Source: Gimesia sp. (GTDB lineage Bacteria; Planctomycetota; Planctomycetia; Planctomycetales; Planctomycetaceae). From it: a stretch of DNA of 64,000 nt. Shown here one piece after another: positions 1 through 8,669 of the stretch. The translations under genes and the position numbers were made by a program. The stretch's first letter is position 1; every line of letters begins with the position of its first letter. Under the pieces are notes generated by a model that saw only the letters and a program-made list of their open reading frames with translations, was not told the DNA's origin and searched no databases. The stretch covers positions 682,001 to 746,000 of the forward strand of contig NZ_JAVJSQ010000029.1 of NCBI RefSeq assembly GCF_040219335.1, in the 5' to 3' direction.

Positions 1-1190
1 GCTGCAATCTGATCTTTATAAGCCTGGAGTTGCTTGGACTGGGCATCATCGGGGACACGGACGGAAGGGGGGGAGTCTTTGATGTTCCCGTCCATCGCGG
101 GGCCGTCGAGGTTATTGAAGAATGCAAACAGCTGATAGAATTCGGTTTTCGTAAAGGGATCGAACTTGTGGTCGTGACAGACGGCACAGCCGAGGGTGAG
201 CCCCATAAAGGCCTGGCCTGTCGTTTCCACCCGGTCGATGACGTTGCGAACATAGACTTCTTCGGCGATCGAACCCCCTTCGTTGGTGGTCACGTGACAG
301 CGGTTGAAGCCAGTGGCGATCTGCTGGTCGAGTGTCGCATTCGGGAGCAGGTCACCGGCCAGCTGTTCAATCACAAACTGATCGTAGTGTTTGTTGGTAT
401 TGAAGGCATTAATGACCCAGTCGCGGTAAGGCCACATCTCGCGGTAGTTATCGAGGTGCAGACCGTGAGTATCGCCGTAACGGGCGATGTCCAGCCAGTA
501 GCGGGCCATGTGCTCGCCGTACCGGGGAGACTGCAGCAGTCGGTCCACGACCTTTTCATACGCGTTGGGACTTTTGTCATTTTCAAACGATTCCACTTCC
601 TGCGGGGTGGGAGGTAACCCGGTGAGGTCCAGGGTGACTCGTCGAATGAGAGTACGACGATCAGCCTCGGCAGTGGGTTTGAGACCTTCTTCATCGAGCC
701 GCGCCAGGATGAACTGATCGACGGGACTATTTACCCAGCCCGGTTGTGAGACGGAAGGCAGTGGTGCTTTCTGAGGTTTTACGAAGGCCCAGTGATCCTG
801 CCAGGGAGCACCCTGTTCGATCCAGAGTTTGAGTTGTTCGATTTCTTCCGGCTTCAGCTTCTTCCCGCTGTCGGCCGGCGGCATGAGGAGGTCGCCGGCA
901 TCTGTTGTGATGCGGGCGATAAGTTCGCTTTCCTTCAGGTTGCCGGGCACAATGGCTTTGTGACCGCCCAGATCGGCAAAGGCGCCATCACGTGTATCGA
1001 AGCGGAGGTCGGCAGCGCGTTTCTTGGCATCCGGTCCGTGACACTGGAAACAGTTTTCCGAAAGGATGGAACGTATTCTGGCTGGAGAGACTTTCGTTGT
1101 CTTTTCAGCGCTCACCTGGGTGAGTGAAGTCCACAGGAAAGTGAGAACGAGAGCAGGGACAATGCGCTTGCTCGAACACAGAAGAAGCAT
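1..1190 (-). CDS. Planctomycete cytochrome / DUF1549 protein, 3' end outside window
   Basis: The frame opens at the ATG ending at 1190 and runs off the left edge, giving 396 residues. A hydrophobic export signal covers about residues 8-27. A CxxCH haem motif (C47, C50, H51) is followed by the usual PSCyt1 pattern and then the DUF1549 region with RYGDTHG-like and NRCHVTTNEGG-like stretches. A second CxxCHDHKFDP motif sits near the cut. The missing part should hold DUF1553. The family is exported and, in planctomycetes, usually encoded next to a DUF1501 protein; its biochemical role is unproven, but oxidative breakdown of polymers is suspected. It is a paralogue of the 937-residue protein at 22990-25803. 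Family assignment is firm; function is not. Confidence 0.9.
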   Translation of the reverse strand, partial: MLLLCSSKRIVPALVLTFLWTSLTQVSAEKTTKVSPARIRSILSENCFQCHGPDAKKRAADLRFDTRDGAFADLGGHKAIVPGNLKESELIARITTDAGDLLMPPADSGKKLKPEEIEQLKLWIEQGAPWQDHWAFVKPQKAPLPSVSQPGWVNSPVDQFILARLDEEGLKPTAEADRRTLIRRVTLDLTGLPPTPQEVESFENDKSPNAYEKVVDRLLQSPRYGEHMARYWLDIARYGDTHGLHLDNYREMWPYRDWVINAFNTNKHYDQFVIEQLAGDLLPNATLDQQIATGFNRCHVTTNEGGSIAEEVYVRNVIDRVETTGQAFMGLTLGCAVCHDHKFDPFTKTEFYQLFAFFNNLDGPAMDGNIKDSPPSVRVPDDAQSKQLQAYKDQIA

Positions 1191-1855
1191 GACATTCACC
1201 TTCTGGATAGTAATTTTCAAGTGGATGATCGGCCGCCGGGGACGGGGCTTTTCAAACTTAACTTGTCAATGAATCTCTGGTGATGCCTGTCCGACCGACA
1301 ATCCATATCAGTTTGCAACGGCGGTAGCTGAACCCCATGGTTCAGCAGGCGGGATGGCAGATGTTCCGGGAACGGGGGAGCAATGCTGGTGTTCCCGAAT
1401 TCAGGTTCAATGGTTTATTCTAATCCTCGTTCCGGGCCTTTGCAAGACGCGGATCGGGATAAAGTGACGTATCTCGTTACAGTATCGACAGTTCCGTGTG
1501 CGTAGTCTAACAGGCGTTTCTGCCTGAGCTTACAGGATTATTCTGTTTCGTTTACTGTCAGGAATCGTTTACGGGTTACGTCTGTTGCAACGTGCCGGTG
1601 CGATCACCCGTTGTTAGTTTTACGCGAGTGCCTGATTGAGTGTTGGCAGAGATGAGACGTTTTTAGGTAGATCCAGAGAAAGAATGGTGAAGCGCGTCAT
1701 GCGCGAAGTAACTTTTCGGTTTTTCTCCAGGCGAAGTCGGAAACCGGGAACCTTATTACTACTCCGGTGTCCAGTGAGAACAAATTGGAATAGAATGATA
1801 TGTGACCCGAGCGGAAATCGGGGCTGAATGTTTTTTATGTATGAGGAGAAGAGAG
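1191..1855. other. Intergenic region with hairpins between divergent genes
   Basis: This 665-base stretch between the divergent cytochrome gene and rtcB has no convincing gene. It holds a hairpin at 1327-1346 (GCTGAACC, loop CCAT, GGTTCAGC) and a second inverted repeat with arms CGGGAAC at 1367-1373 and GTTCCCG at 1391-1397. I found no clear sigma-54 type promoter upstream of rtcB, although rtcB is sigma-54 controlled in some other bacteria. Confidence 0.5.
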
Positions 1856-3247
1856 ATGAACTCTCGACAGTTACTGAAACTGGGTGTTCCACAGTATTGT
1901 CTGAAGACGGCCATGACGGCGATTCAGCAGGCCGTCGCGAATGAAAATATTCGCGGTAAGGAAGTCAAAGCGCGCATGCAGCAGGTCATCGCTGCGCCTG
2001 ATGACTTCCTGGAAGATGAGGCATTCGGAGCCCTGGCTGCAGAACTGGTTGAAGATAACTCGGAAGAAGTTGTTGAGCCAATCGATTACCAGATCTGGGG
2101 TAAGGAGGGCATCGATGAAGGTGCGTTCTCCCAGATGGAACTGGCGTGCCATGTTCCATCGGCTTACGGTGCTGCGCTGATGCCCGATGCACACATCGGT
2201 TATGGTCTGCCTATCGGCGGCGTACTGGCACTGGAAAACGCAGTGATTCCTTACGCAGTCGGTGTGGATATTGCCTGCCGTATGAAGCTGTCGGTTCTGG
2301 ATACGGCCGTTGATGCACTGGATGACAAACGTCATCAGTTCATTGATGCGCTGAATCGAGGAACCGTATTCGGCGTGGGTATGGCTCACGAGAAGAAGCA
2401 GCATCATGCCGTGATGGATCAGGACTGGACGGTGACGAAAGTGACTCGTCAGAACAAAGACAAGGCATGGAAACAGCTGGGATCTTCGGGTTCGGGCAAC
2501 CACTTTGTTGAGTTCGGTGTCCTGACGATTTCGGAAGATGATGCAGAGCTGGGCCTGTCTGCAGGTGAATACGTGGCATTGTTGAGCCATAGCGGTAGCC
2601 GGGGAACCGGTGCGTCGGTATGCAGCACGTATTCGTCGATTGCCCAGTCGCAACTGCGAAAGCGTCATCAGCACCTGGGACGACTGGCATGGCTGGACAT
2701 GGATTCGGAAGCCGGCCAGGAATACTGGGCAGCGATGAATCTGATGGGTGACTATGCTGCAGCCAACCATGCTGTGATCCATAAGAACGTGGCGGCTCTA
2801 CTGGGAAGCAAGGTGATCTCCGGCGTGGAGAACCACCACAACTTCGCCTGGAAGGAAGAGCACGGCGGCCGGGAGGTCTACGTGCACCGTAAGGGGGCAA
2901 CTCCAGCGGCAGCAGGCGAGATGGGTGTGATTCCCGGTTCAATGGCCGATCCGGCGTTCGTGGTTCGTGGAAAAGGAAATCCAGCGAGCCTGAACTCGGC
3001 ATCGCATGGTGCTGGACGCTGCATGTCTCGTAACAAAGCGAAGGATAAGTACCGCTGGAAGGCGGTGAAAAACGACCTGGAGAAGCGAGGCATCACCGTG
3101 ATCTCAGCGGGGGCTGACGAAGTTCCCGGTGTTTACAAAAACATCAATGAGGTTATGGCCGAGCAGCAGGACCTGGTGGAAATCGTAGCACGCTTCAACC
3201 CAAAAGTGGTGAAGATGTGCGGCGACGGAAGCCGGGCCGAAGATTGA
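1856..3247 (+). CDS. rtcB: RNA-splicing ligase RtcB
   Basis: RtcB joins RNA 2',3'-cyclic phosphate (or 3'-phosphate) ends to 5'-OH ends in a GTP- and Mn-dependent reaction, acting in tRNA splicing or RNA repair in the cytoplasm. The 463-residue product shows the family blocks in order: PDAHIGYGLPIGG (about 110-122), VGVDIACRM (135-143, with D138 and C141 as probable metal ligands), GNHFVE (214-219), LSHSGSRGTG (243-252), ENHHN (325-329), VHRKGA (343-348) and SHGAGR (383-388), where H384 is the expected guanylylated histidine. The ATG at 1856 is chosen over an in-frame GTG at 1802 because AGGAG at 1844-1848 is well spaced to it and the upstream residues look random. No archease or RtcA gene is adjacent. 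A strong hairpin follows the stop. Confidence 0.96.
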   Translation: MNSRQLLKLGVPQYCLKTAMTAIQQAVANENIRGKEVKARMQQVIAAPDDFLEDEAFGALAAELVEDNSEEVVEPIDYQIWGKEGIDEGAFSQMELACHVPSAYGAALMPDAHIGYGLPIGGVLALENAVIPYAVGVDIACRMKLSVLDTAVDALDDKRHQFIDALNRGTVFGVGMAHEKKQHHAVMDQDWTVTKVTRQNKDKAWKQLGSSGSGNHFVEFGVLTISEDDAELGLSAGEYVALLSHSGSRGTGASVCSTYSSIAQSQLRKRHQHLGRLAWLDMDSEAGQEYWAAMNLMGDYAAANHAVIHKNVAALLGSKVISGVENHHNFAWKEEHGGREVYVHRKGATPAAAGEMGVIPGSMADPAFVVRGKGNPASLNSASHGAGRCMSRNKAKDKYRWKAVKNDLEKRGITVISAGADEVPGVYKNINEVMAEQQDLVEIVARFNPKVVKMCGDGSRAED

Positions 3248-3264
3248 CTCGCTGTAAAGCAGGA

Positions 3265-3303
3265 ACACAGGCAGGTTGGGGTTTCTCTCTGACCTGCCTG
3301 TGT
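3265..3303 (+). terminator. Hairpin terminator after rtcB
   Basis: A perfect 12-base stem (ACACAGGCAGGT at 3265-3276, ACCTGCCTGTGT at 3292-3303) is followed by a T-rich TTGTTTC. It lies 18 bases after the rtcB stop and before the stop of the convergent glycosidase gene, so it probably ends rtcB transcription. Confidence 0.8.
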
Positions 3304-3317
3304 TTGTTTCATCAGGC

Positions 3318-5759
3318 TTAACGCTTTTTCTGTGCGCGGTGCGGGGGAGTCGCCTTCACTTTCCCCGCACTTCGTTTGAAATCGGGGACGACGCTGGAGA
3401 GTGTCTGCGGATTGAGGCTGAAGACAGTAAACCCACCTGTATTGAGGTGACGGGTTACATCAACCTGTCCCAGGACGCGGTCACTACTGAGGGTTGCCTC
3501 TGATGAGAGTGCACCGATGCCCGGGTAGATGGGAATGCTGCCAGCCAGGAGTTTCTGCTGTTCTTCAATCCAGAGGCGGAACTGTTCGTCGCTGGCGGTG
3601 TAATCCATGGGGCAGATGAAATCGAGATAACCTCGTTTGGCCCAGAGAGGCCAGTCCTGGGCGACCCATTCCCGGCAGTTCGGATATTCGCGGAAGACGG
3701 CGGCGGAGAGTTTGACACCGGGGCGGATCTTGCGTGCCTCGCGCGATACGGTTTCGACGAGCCGGGTGATCTGGTCGGCACGCCAGTCGCGGTACTGGCT
3801 TTTGAGTTGTCCCTTGTAACAGTCGGTAGGCCAGTTGCTGACTTTGATGCCGGTGTCGGCCTCAAACTTTTGACGGCTATAGTCACTGTAGTCATGGCGA
3901 TCATTGGGATAGCGGATGTAATCGAAGTGAATACCATCCACGGGGTACTTTTTAACGACTTCCAGCATGCTGTCGACTTCGAGCTGAAAGTTTTCGGGAT
4001 GAGCCGGATTGAGCCAGTCGCTGGCTTCGCCGGTCACACTGACCTGGGTCCGGCCCGCGTCGCGGAGCTGTTTGACGAAGGACGGCGGTGCGGTTGTGAG
4101 GTTATGATTGGCTTTCCATACGTGGAGTTCGAGCCCATGTTTGTGAGCCGCCTGGAGGCACTGTTCGATCTGGTCCCCGTAAACTTCAAAAGAATTGCTG
4201 CGGGGGAGGACATCGCTGGGGTAATGGGCCAGACCGCCCCAGAGCATGTTGACGATGAGCATGTTAAAGCCGGCGTCGGCAAGCTCTTTACAGGTACGGT
4301 CCCAGTCGCCGGGGTAGGGGCCGGTAGGACTGTGATCCCAGAAGGCACGGGCTTCGCGTGGCGGACTGGCGCGGGTCAGCAGGTAGATTTTGACCCGCTC
4401 TTCACGACAGCGCCGGGCAAAGGCGATGGCCTGGAACGCTTCTTTTTTCTGCAGGAGCTGTTTCGCTCGTACAAGTAACGCGGACGTACGATCCAGATCG
4501 CGGGCCGCCAGTACTTTGCTCTGTTGTGGAGTGACGGTGGACACAATGCTGCGGCGGAGTTCATCAAACGAGTGAAAGGGGCCCACCTGTTCCGCCTGCC
4601 GAATCGTACCGGCGGCGATCGCATCCCAGAGCCGGGGTTGGAAATGAGCCATGAGGGCGGTCAGCAAGGCCTGTTTCTGGACCGGATCATCTCCCAGGAT
4701 CAGATGGCTGAAGTAGGCCCCCCGGTCACTGACGATCAGGGCTGGCTTCCCCGTTGGTTTGCCTGTATCATCGAACCACTCGCCCACGATCCGGGCGTTG
4801 TGTCCGGTTGGGGTGGCAGTCACCAGGTTCCAGGAAGCCTGTTTGACCTCCGCAGGGAGCCCCAGGATACCGGCGTCCTGCAGATGGATCGAGGCCAGTC
4901 CACCCGGACTGTCCGGTTTGAAATAACTGCCTTTTTTGATGCCCAGATTCTTTTCCAGAGCGGTCGGAATGTTGAAGTTCAGATAAACCTTGCCGCCCCG
5001 TTCCATAAACTGATTCAGTACCCCGCAGGCCTGGGATGAAATTCGGGGATTAAACGGCAGAATTGCGATGGAGCGTGAGCCGAGTGTGTTCAGCGAGAGT
5101 TCGCTTTCACTGATACGGTCACAACCGATTCCAGAAGTCTCGAGAAAAGCTTCGATACGGTCGGCAGCTGCGAAGGTGTCCCTCTCTTTCTGTTTCTGGC
5201 TGAGGTCGGGGACGACAATCGTCACGTCGCCGGTGATGGCTTTCAGGTTACGGAACTGAAAGTGCGTGTCGGGTTCGCTGTCGGATTCCCGCCAGACTAC
5301 CAGTCGGACGGTTTCAATTTTATCCCAGCCGCGCGGCTTGTCTTCACCGCGAAAATCACCTTTGGGAAAACGGAGTGTTTGCCAGTCAGATCCCTTGATA
5401 CGGGCAGTAGTCGAATACCAGCCGGGGCCACTTTTGAAATAGAGGCTGACCTGGTGATTGCTGTCGGGTGAAGCAGGTTTAACGTCAATCGTAAACAGCC
5501 CGGGGGCGGTCAGGCTCTGGTTGAGTTGTTTGTCGATCCCGGCCCGGGGAATGTCGCGGTTGGATTGAAAGGGGGCCGAGAGGAGCAGGACATTCTGGCT
5601 GCCTGTTTTCTGCATCGCCAGGGGGAGCGTTCCCTTGAGTTCGGTCCACGCCTGTCTGGCCGCGGACGACGTTGTATAGTTGAAGTCGTCCAGCACGGTT
5701 TCTGTGCCGGTGGTGAAGCTGAGAGCTAGAGACAGGATGTAAGGCAACTGATAGATCAT
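3318..5759 (-). CDS. Exported family-10-like glycosidase (GHL10)
   Basis: The 813-residue product begins with a short hydrophobic segment that probably acts as a signal peptide. Residues 20-175 resemble a carbohydrate-binding beta-sandwich and about 190-375 a glutamine-amidotransferase-like (DUF4350-like) fold, both weak inferences. Residues 468-760 match the glycosyl-hydrolase-like 10 (DUF187) family: FWDHSPTGPYPGDWD at the domain start, NMLIVNMLWGG, LHVWK, then the signature DGIHFDYIRYP at about 608-618, and a late PMDYTASDEQF. Such enzymes are thought to cleave peptidoglycan glycan or other polysaccharides outside the cytoplasm; the substrate here is unknown. The gene is divergent from the transporter at 5883 and convergent with rtcB. 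Confidence 0.82.
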   Translation of the reverse strand: MIYQLPYILSLALSFTTGTETVLDDFNYTTSSAARQAWTELKGTLPLAMQKTGSQNVLLLSAPFQSNRDIPRAGIDKQLNQSLTAPGLFTIDVKPASPDSNHQVSLYFKSGPGWYSTTARIKGSDWQTLRFPKGDFRGEDKPRGWDKIETVRLVVWRESDSEPDTHFQFRNLKAITGDVTIVVPDLSQKQKERDTFAAADRIEAFLETSGIGCDRISESELSLNTLGSRSIAILPFNPRISSQACGVLNQFMERGGKVYLNFNIPTALEKNLGIKKGSYFKPDSPGGLASIHLQDAGILGLPAEVKQASWNLVTATPTGHNARIVGEWFDDTGKPTGKPALIVSDRGAYFSHLILGDDPVQKQALLTALMAHFQPRLWDAIAAGTIRQAEQVGPFHSFDELRRSIVSTVTPQQSKVLAARDLDRTSALLVRAKQLLQKKEAFQAIAFARRCREERVKIYLLTRASPPREARAFWDHSPTGPYPGDWDRTCKELADAGFNMLIVNMLWGGLAHYPSDVLPRSNSFEVYGDQIEQCLQAAHKHGLELHVWKANHNLTTAPPSFVKQLRDAGRTQVSVTGEASDWLNPAHPENFQLEVDSMLEVVKKYPVDGIHFDYIRYPNDRHDYSDYSRQKFEADTGIKVSNWPTDCYKGQLKSQYRDWRADQITRLVETVSREARKIRPGVKLSAAVFREYPNCREWVAQDWPLWAKRGYLDFICPMDYTASDEQFRLWIEEQQKLLAGSIPIYPGIGALSSEATLSSDRVLGQVDVTRHLNTGGFTVFSLNPQTLSSVVPDFKRSAGKVKATPPHRAQKKR

Positions 5760-5882
5760 AGCAAATCAATAGATGGGTATAAGTGAGTGATCGAGAACGC
5801 AAAATTCTGTTTAAGTTGTATCGGGTTCGGGAAATGCTGACAAGATTTCCTCTGGAAACGGGGGAGATCGTGGTATTTATCA

Positions 5883-7547
5883 GTGATATTTAATGAATAC
5901 GTAGAACTGAGCTTGTCTGTTGACTATAGTGCGGGCATTCAAATTAGCGCTCCGGGAGCCAGGGAAAGGTGCAGAGCCATCGAAGAGCTTGTCGTTTTAT
6001 TTGCTGTAATCGGTATCGGTCTGATACTGGGAAAAATTTCGATCCGTGGGATATCACTGGGGAGTTCAGGCGTGATCTTCGCCGGTCTGCTGGCGGGGCA
6101 CTGGGGATACCAGGTTTCGCCGGAGAAGGGTCTGGCTGGAGTGGTCCTGTTTATCTACTGCCTGGGCATCGGCGCGGGGCCCAGTTTTCTGCAGATGTTT
6201 CTGAATCGTGGCAAAGCGCTGGCGCTGCTGGCCGGAGTCATGCTGAGTTCGGCTCTGCTGGCCGTCTGGCTCATGGGGCGTCTCTTCAAGTTGAGTCCCG
6301 ATCTGGCGAGCGGCCTGTTTGCGGGAGCCCTGACGAGTACGCCGGCGCTCGCTGCGGCGACAGAGAAGCTACCCGCCGGTTCGGATGTCGCGGTTGGATT
6401 CGGAATCGCCTACCCCTTTGGTGTGATCGGGGTGATTCTCTTCATTCAGATTCTACCCCGCTGGTTTCCCGGTGGAATTGAACGCGCCTTGAACGAATCG
6501 ACTGCGGCCCGCGGCGATATCATTCGCGAAGTGGTCGAAGTCCAGAACAGAAATCTGGTGGGGAAGCGACTTCGGGACGTGACCATTTTGGCGAAATCCA
6601 ACTGCCAGGTCTCACGCTTGATCGTGGAGGGGCAACCGCGACCGATTCCGAAAGAATTTCAACTGGAACTGGGACAGCTCTTGCTGGTCATCGGCCGGAC
6701 GGGGCAGATCGAGACTGTGATTGAAGCGTTGGGAACCCGCTGTCCCGACGCGCAATACGTACTCGATGTGGAGCGGCAGCGTCGTAATATTGTGATTACG
6801 TGTAAAGAGGTAGTGGGACGCACGCTCAAGGATCTGCATTTTCGGTCACGCTTTGGTGTGACGATAGCGCGTATTACCCGTCAGAATATCGAGTTCGTTC
6901 CCGGTTCAGAACAGACTCTGCATTACGGAGATATTCTGCGTGCGGTGGGAGAGCCGGAGGATCTGGAACGTTTTGCGACGGCCGTTGGTCACCGGGCTCG
7001 CACTGCGGATGAAACGGACCTCATCATCCTGGCGGGAGGACTGATTCTAGGAATGATCCTGGGGCGGTTGAGTCTTTCGCTGGGAGGTCAGTCGTTTTCC
7101 CTCGGTATGGCAGGAGGACCGTTGCTGGTGGGGTTACTGCTGGGGCACTTCGGTCAGTTTGGTGGATTGTCAGTTCGCATGCCGCGTGCAGGCCGGTTGT
7201 TGCTGGGTGAACTCGGGCTGACGGTCTTTCTCGCACAGGCGGGCTGTCAGGCGGGAGGGAATTTCGTGGAAGTGGTCCGCGCAAATGGATTGACGATGTG
7301 CCTGGCTGCAGCGGTGGTGGTTGTGATGCCGCTCTTGTCCGGGTTTCTCGCGGCGCGGTACTGGCTGCGTCTGAATCTGCTGGAGACAGCCGGGGGCCTG
7401 TGTGGCGCGATGACATCCACACCCGGTCTGGGAGCGGTTACGTCTGCCATTGATTCGAGTGTGCCGGCGACGAGTTATGCAACCGTCTATCCGGTGGCCC
7501 TGGTATTGGTGACACTGTTGGCACCGATTTTGATTGCGTTGTTGTAG
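5883..7547 (+). CDS. AspT/YidE-family transporter with two RCK_C domains
   Basis: This is a membrane protein with the duplicated AspT/YidE membrane domain: helices at about residues 35-200 and 380-550, separated by two cytoplasmic RCK_C (TrkA C-terminal) domains at about 210-370 that may sense a ligand. The family includes the aspartate/alanine exchanger AspT, but most members have no known substrate. Both halves carry the GALTSTPA and GAMTSTPG type motifs. The longest frame starts at GTG 5883, which adds about 32 residues unlike the family. Homology begins at EELVVLFAVIG, directly after an ATC codon at 5979 with AGGGAAAGG nine bases upstream, so ATC may be the true start. No ATG, GTG or TTG lies between 5914 and 5981 in this frame. 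Confidence 0.88.
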   Translation: MIFNEYVELSLSVDYSAGIQISAPGARERCRAIEELVVLFAVIGIGLILGKISIRGISLGSSGVIFAGLLAGHWGYQVSPEKGLAGVVLFIYCLGIGAGPSFLQMFLNRGKALALLAGVMLSSALLAVWLMGRLFKLSPDLASGLFAGALTSTPALAAATEKLPAGSDVAVGFGIAYPFGVIGVILFIQILPRWFPGGIERALNESTAARGDIIREVVEVQNRNLVGKRLRDVTILAKSNCQVSRLIVEGQPRPIPKEFQLELGQLLLVIGRTGQIETVIEALGTRCPDAQYVLDVERQRRNIVITCKEVVGRTLKDLHFRSRFGVTIARITRQNIEFVPGSEQTLHYGDILRAVGEPEDLERFATAVGHRARTADETDLIILAGGLILGMILGRLSLSLGGQSFSLGMAGGPLLVGLLLGHFGQFGGLSVRMPRAGRLLLGELGLTVFLAQAGCQAGGNFVEVVRANGLTMCLAAAVVVVMPLLSGFLAARYWLRLNLLETAGGLCGAMTSTPGLGAVTSAIDSSVPATSYATVYPVALVLVTLLAPILIALL

Positions 7548-7573
7548 TAACGCCTGGTAAGTACAAATAAAAA

Positions 7574-7604
7574 CGGGAGCAGTGAATCTGGTTCACGCTC
7601 CCGC
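7574..7604 (-). terminator. Hairpin terminator between convergent genes
   Basis: The stem pairs CGGGAGC (7574-7580) and GTGAA with TTCAC and GCTCCCG (7597-7603), with one bulged A. On the minus strand the hairpin is followed by a T-rich run (AAATAAAAA on the plus strand), so it mainly serves the sialidase-like gene that ends at 7638, and it may work both ways. Confidence 0.8.
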
Positions 7605-7637
7605 TTCGTTTGCAGGCCACAGTCATGCTAACTGCAT

Positions 7638-8639
7638 TTATTTATAACTGACTTTGGCAAAATAGATGGATGTTTTGCCTTCGTGGCTGGAATAGTAGCT
7701 CACGTTCAGCAGGCCATCATGCAGGACCATGTTCGCGTAGCTGGTGTCACCGCCACTGGGGAGCGCGAGCAGTTCGGTGAGCTTGCCGTTTTCCACGTCG
7801 AGCTGGCAAATTGATGTCCGCACTTTGGGGGAGTAGAGGCGCACGGTGGCCAGAAAGCGACCGTCGGGCAACTGGAACAGTTCCGGTCCGCCGATTTTGA
7901 TGCCCAGGTCCTTCCATTCCCATTTGGTGTAGGGGGGCTTTGAAATACCGAGCAGGCCGGTGGCACCTTTTCCGTCCCGTCTGAGCAGGCAGTAGCAGGT
8001 ATTATCTTTGGTAAAGACCAGGGAGCTTTCGTTGGAGTATCCCTCGTCAATCAGCTTGTCGACAACCGTTTCAAAATTCTTGCCATCACTGCTCTTGTAA
8101 AGACGAGTGAAGCGAGGGCCTTCCTTACCGGTATGATAACCGATGCTGTAGACGTCTCCATCGTGCCACTTATTGCCCCAGAGCCAGAGGTTGGGATCGC
8201 CGATGGTATGAGCTTTGGACCAGTGCTTGCCGTCATCGGAGAACCAGGACATCGACTGATGCCGACAGGGGGCAGGCTGGTGCAGAGCCCCGGCACCACT
8301 GAGCATGAGCTGCCCCTCGGGCGTGACGCTGATTTTCGCATCGCGGAGGTCAGCGGTCTCGGACGTAATACGGGCGACCGGTTTCCAGTCTTTACCATCT
8401 TTGGATTCGAGGACCTGCAGGGCACCGTCGGGGGAGACATGTGCTTTCCCGGTACGGAACACGCAGTACCATTTGTCTTTGAAGCGGGTCAGTCCGGTGA
8501 AAGCGTTGTGAGGATCTTTGTCCCAGATTTTCTGGACACTTTCCAGCTTCAACTGAACCGGTTTGTCGTTGGCCTGTAGTGGCGCTGCCAGACAGAGCAG
8601 GACCAGGCAGGCGACGCAGAGGAGCGAGGCGTTTTTCAT
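7638..8639 (-). CDS. Exported sialidase-like beta-propeller protein
   Basis: The 333-residue protein has a clear signal peptide (about residues 1-23, ending LQAND). The rest has the repeated pattern of sialidase-type propellers: NAFTGLTRFKDKWYCVFR near the N-terminus and blade motifs such as SPDGALQVLESKDGKDW and SWFSDDGKHW (Asp-box-like S/T-x-D-G-x-x-W). It is likely to be periplasmic or surface exposed. The family covers exo-alpha-sialidases and related glycosidases of unknown substrate, and no catalytic Tyr/Glu pair can be assigned by eye. AAGGAAGAC precedes the ATG. It follows the M14 peptidase gene by 30 bases and is likely to be co-transcribed with it. Confidence 0.8.
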   Translation of the reverse strand: MKNASLLCVACLVLLCLAAPLQANDKPVQLKLESVQKIWDKDPHNAFTGLTRFKDKWYCVFRTGKAHVSPDGALQVLESKDGKDWKPVARITSETADLRDAKISVTPEGQLMLSGAGALHQPAPCRHQSMSWFSDDGKHWSKAHTIGDPNLWLWGNKWHDGDVYSIGYHTGKEGPRFTRLYKSSDGKNFETVVDKLIDEGYSNESSLVFTKDNTCYCLLRRDGKGATGLLGISKPPYTKWEWKDLGIKIGGPELFQLPDGRFLATVRLYSPKVRTSICQLDVENGKLTELLALPSGGDTSYANMVLHDGLLNVSYYSSHEGKTSIYFAKVSYK

Positions 8640-8669
8640 GAGGTCTTCCTTTGAGTTGTGAAGGTCGAG

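Noticed and set aside
1871-2782. 303-codon minus-strand frame opposite rtcB
   Set aside because: RtcB motifs on the plus strand are unmistakable.
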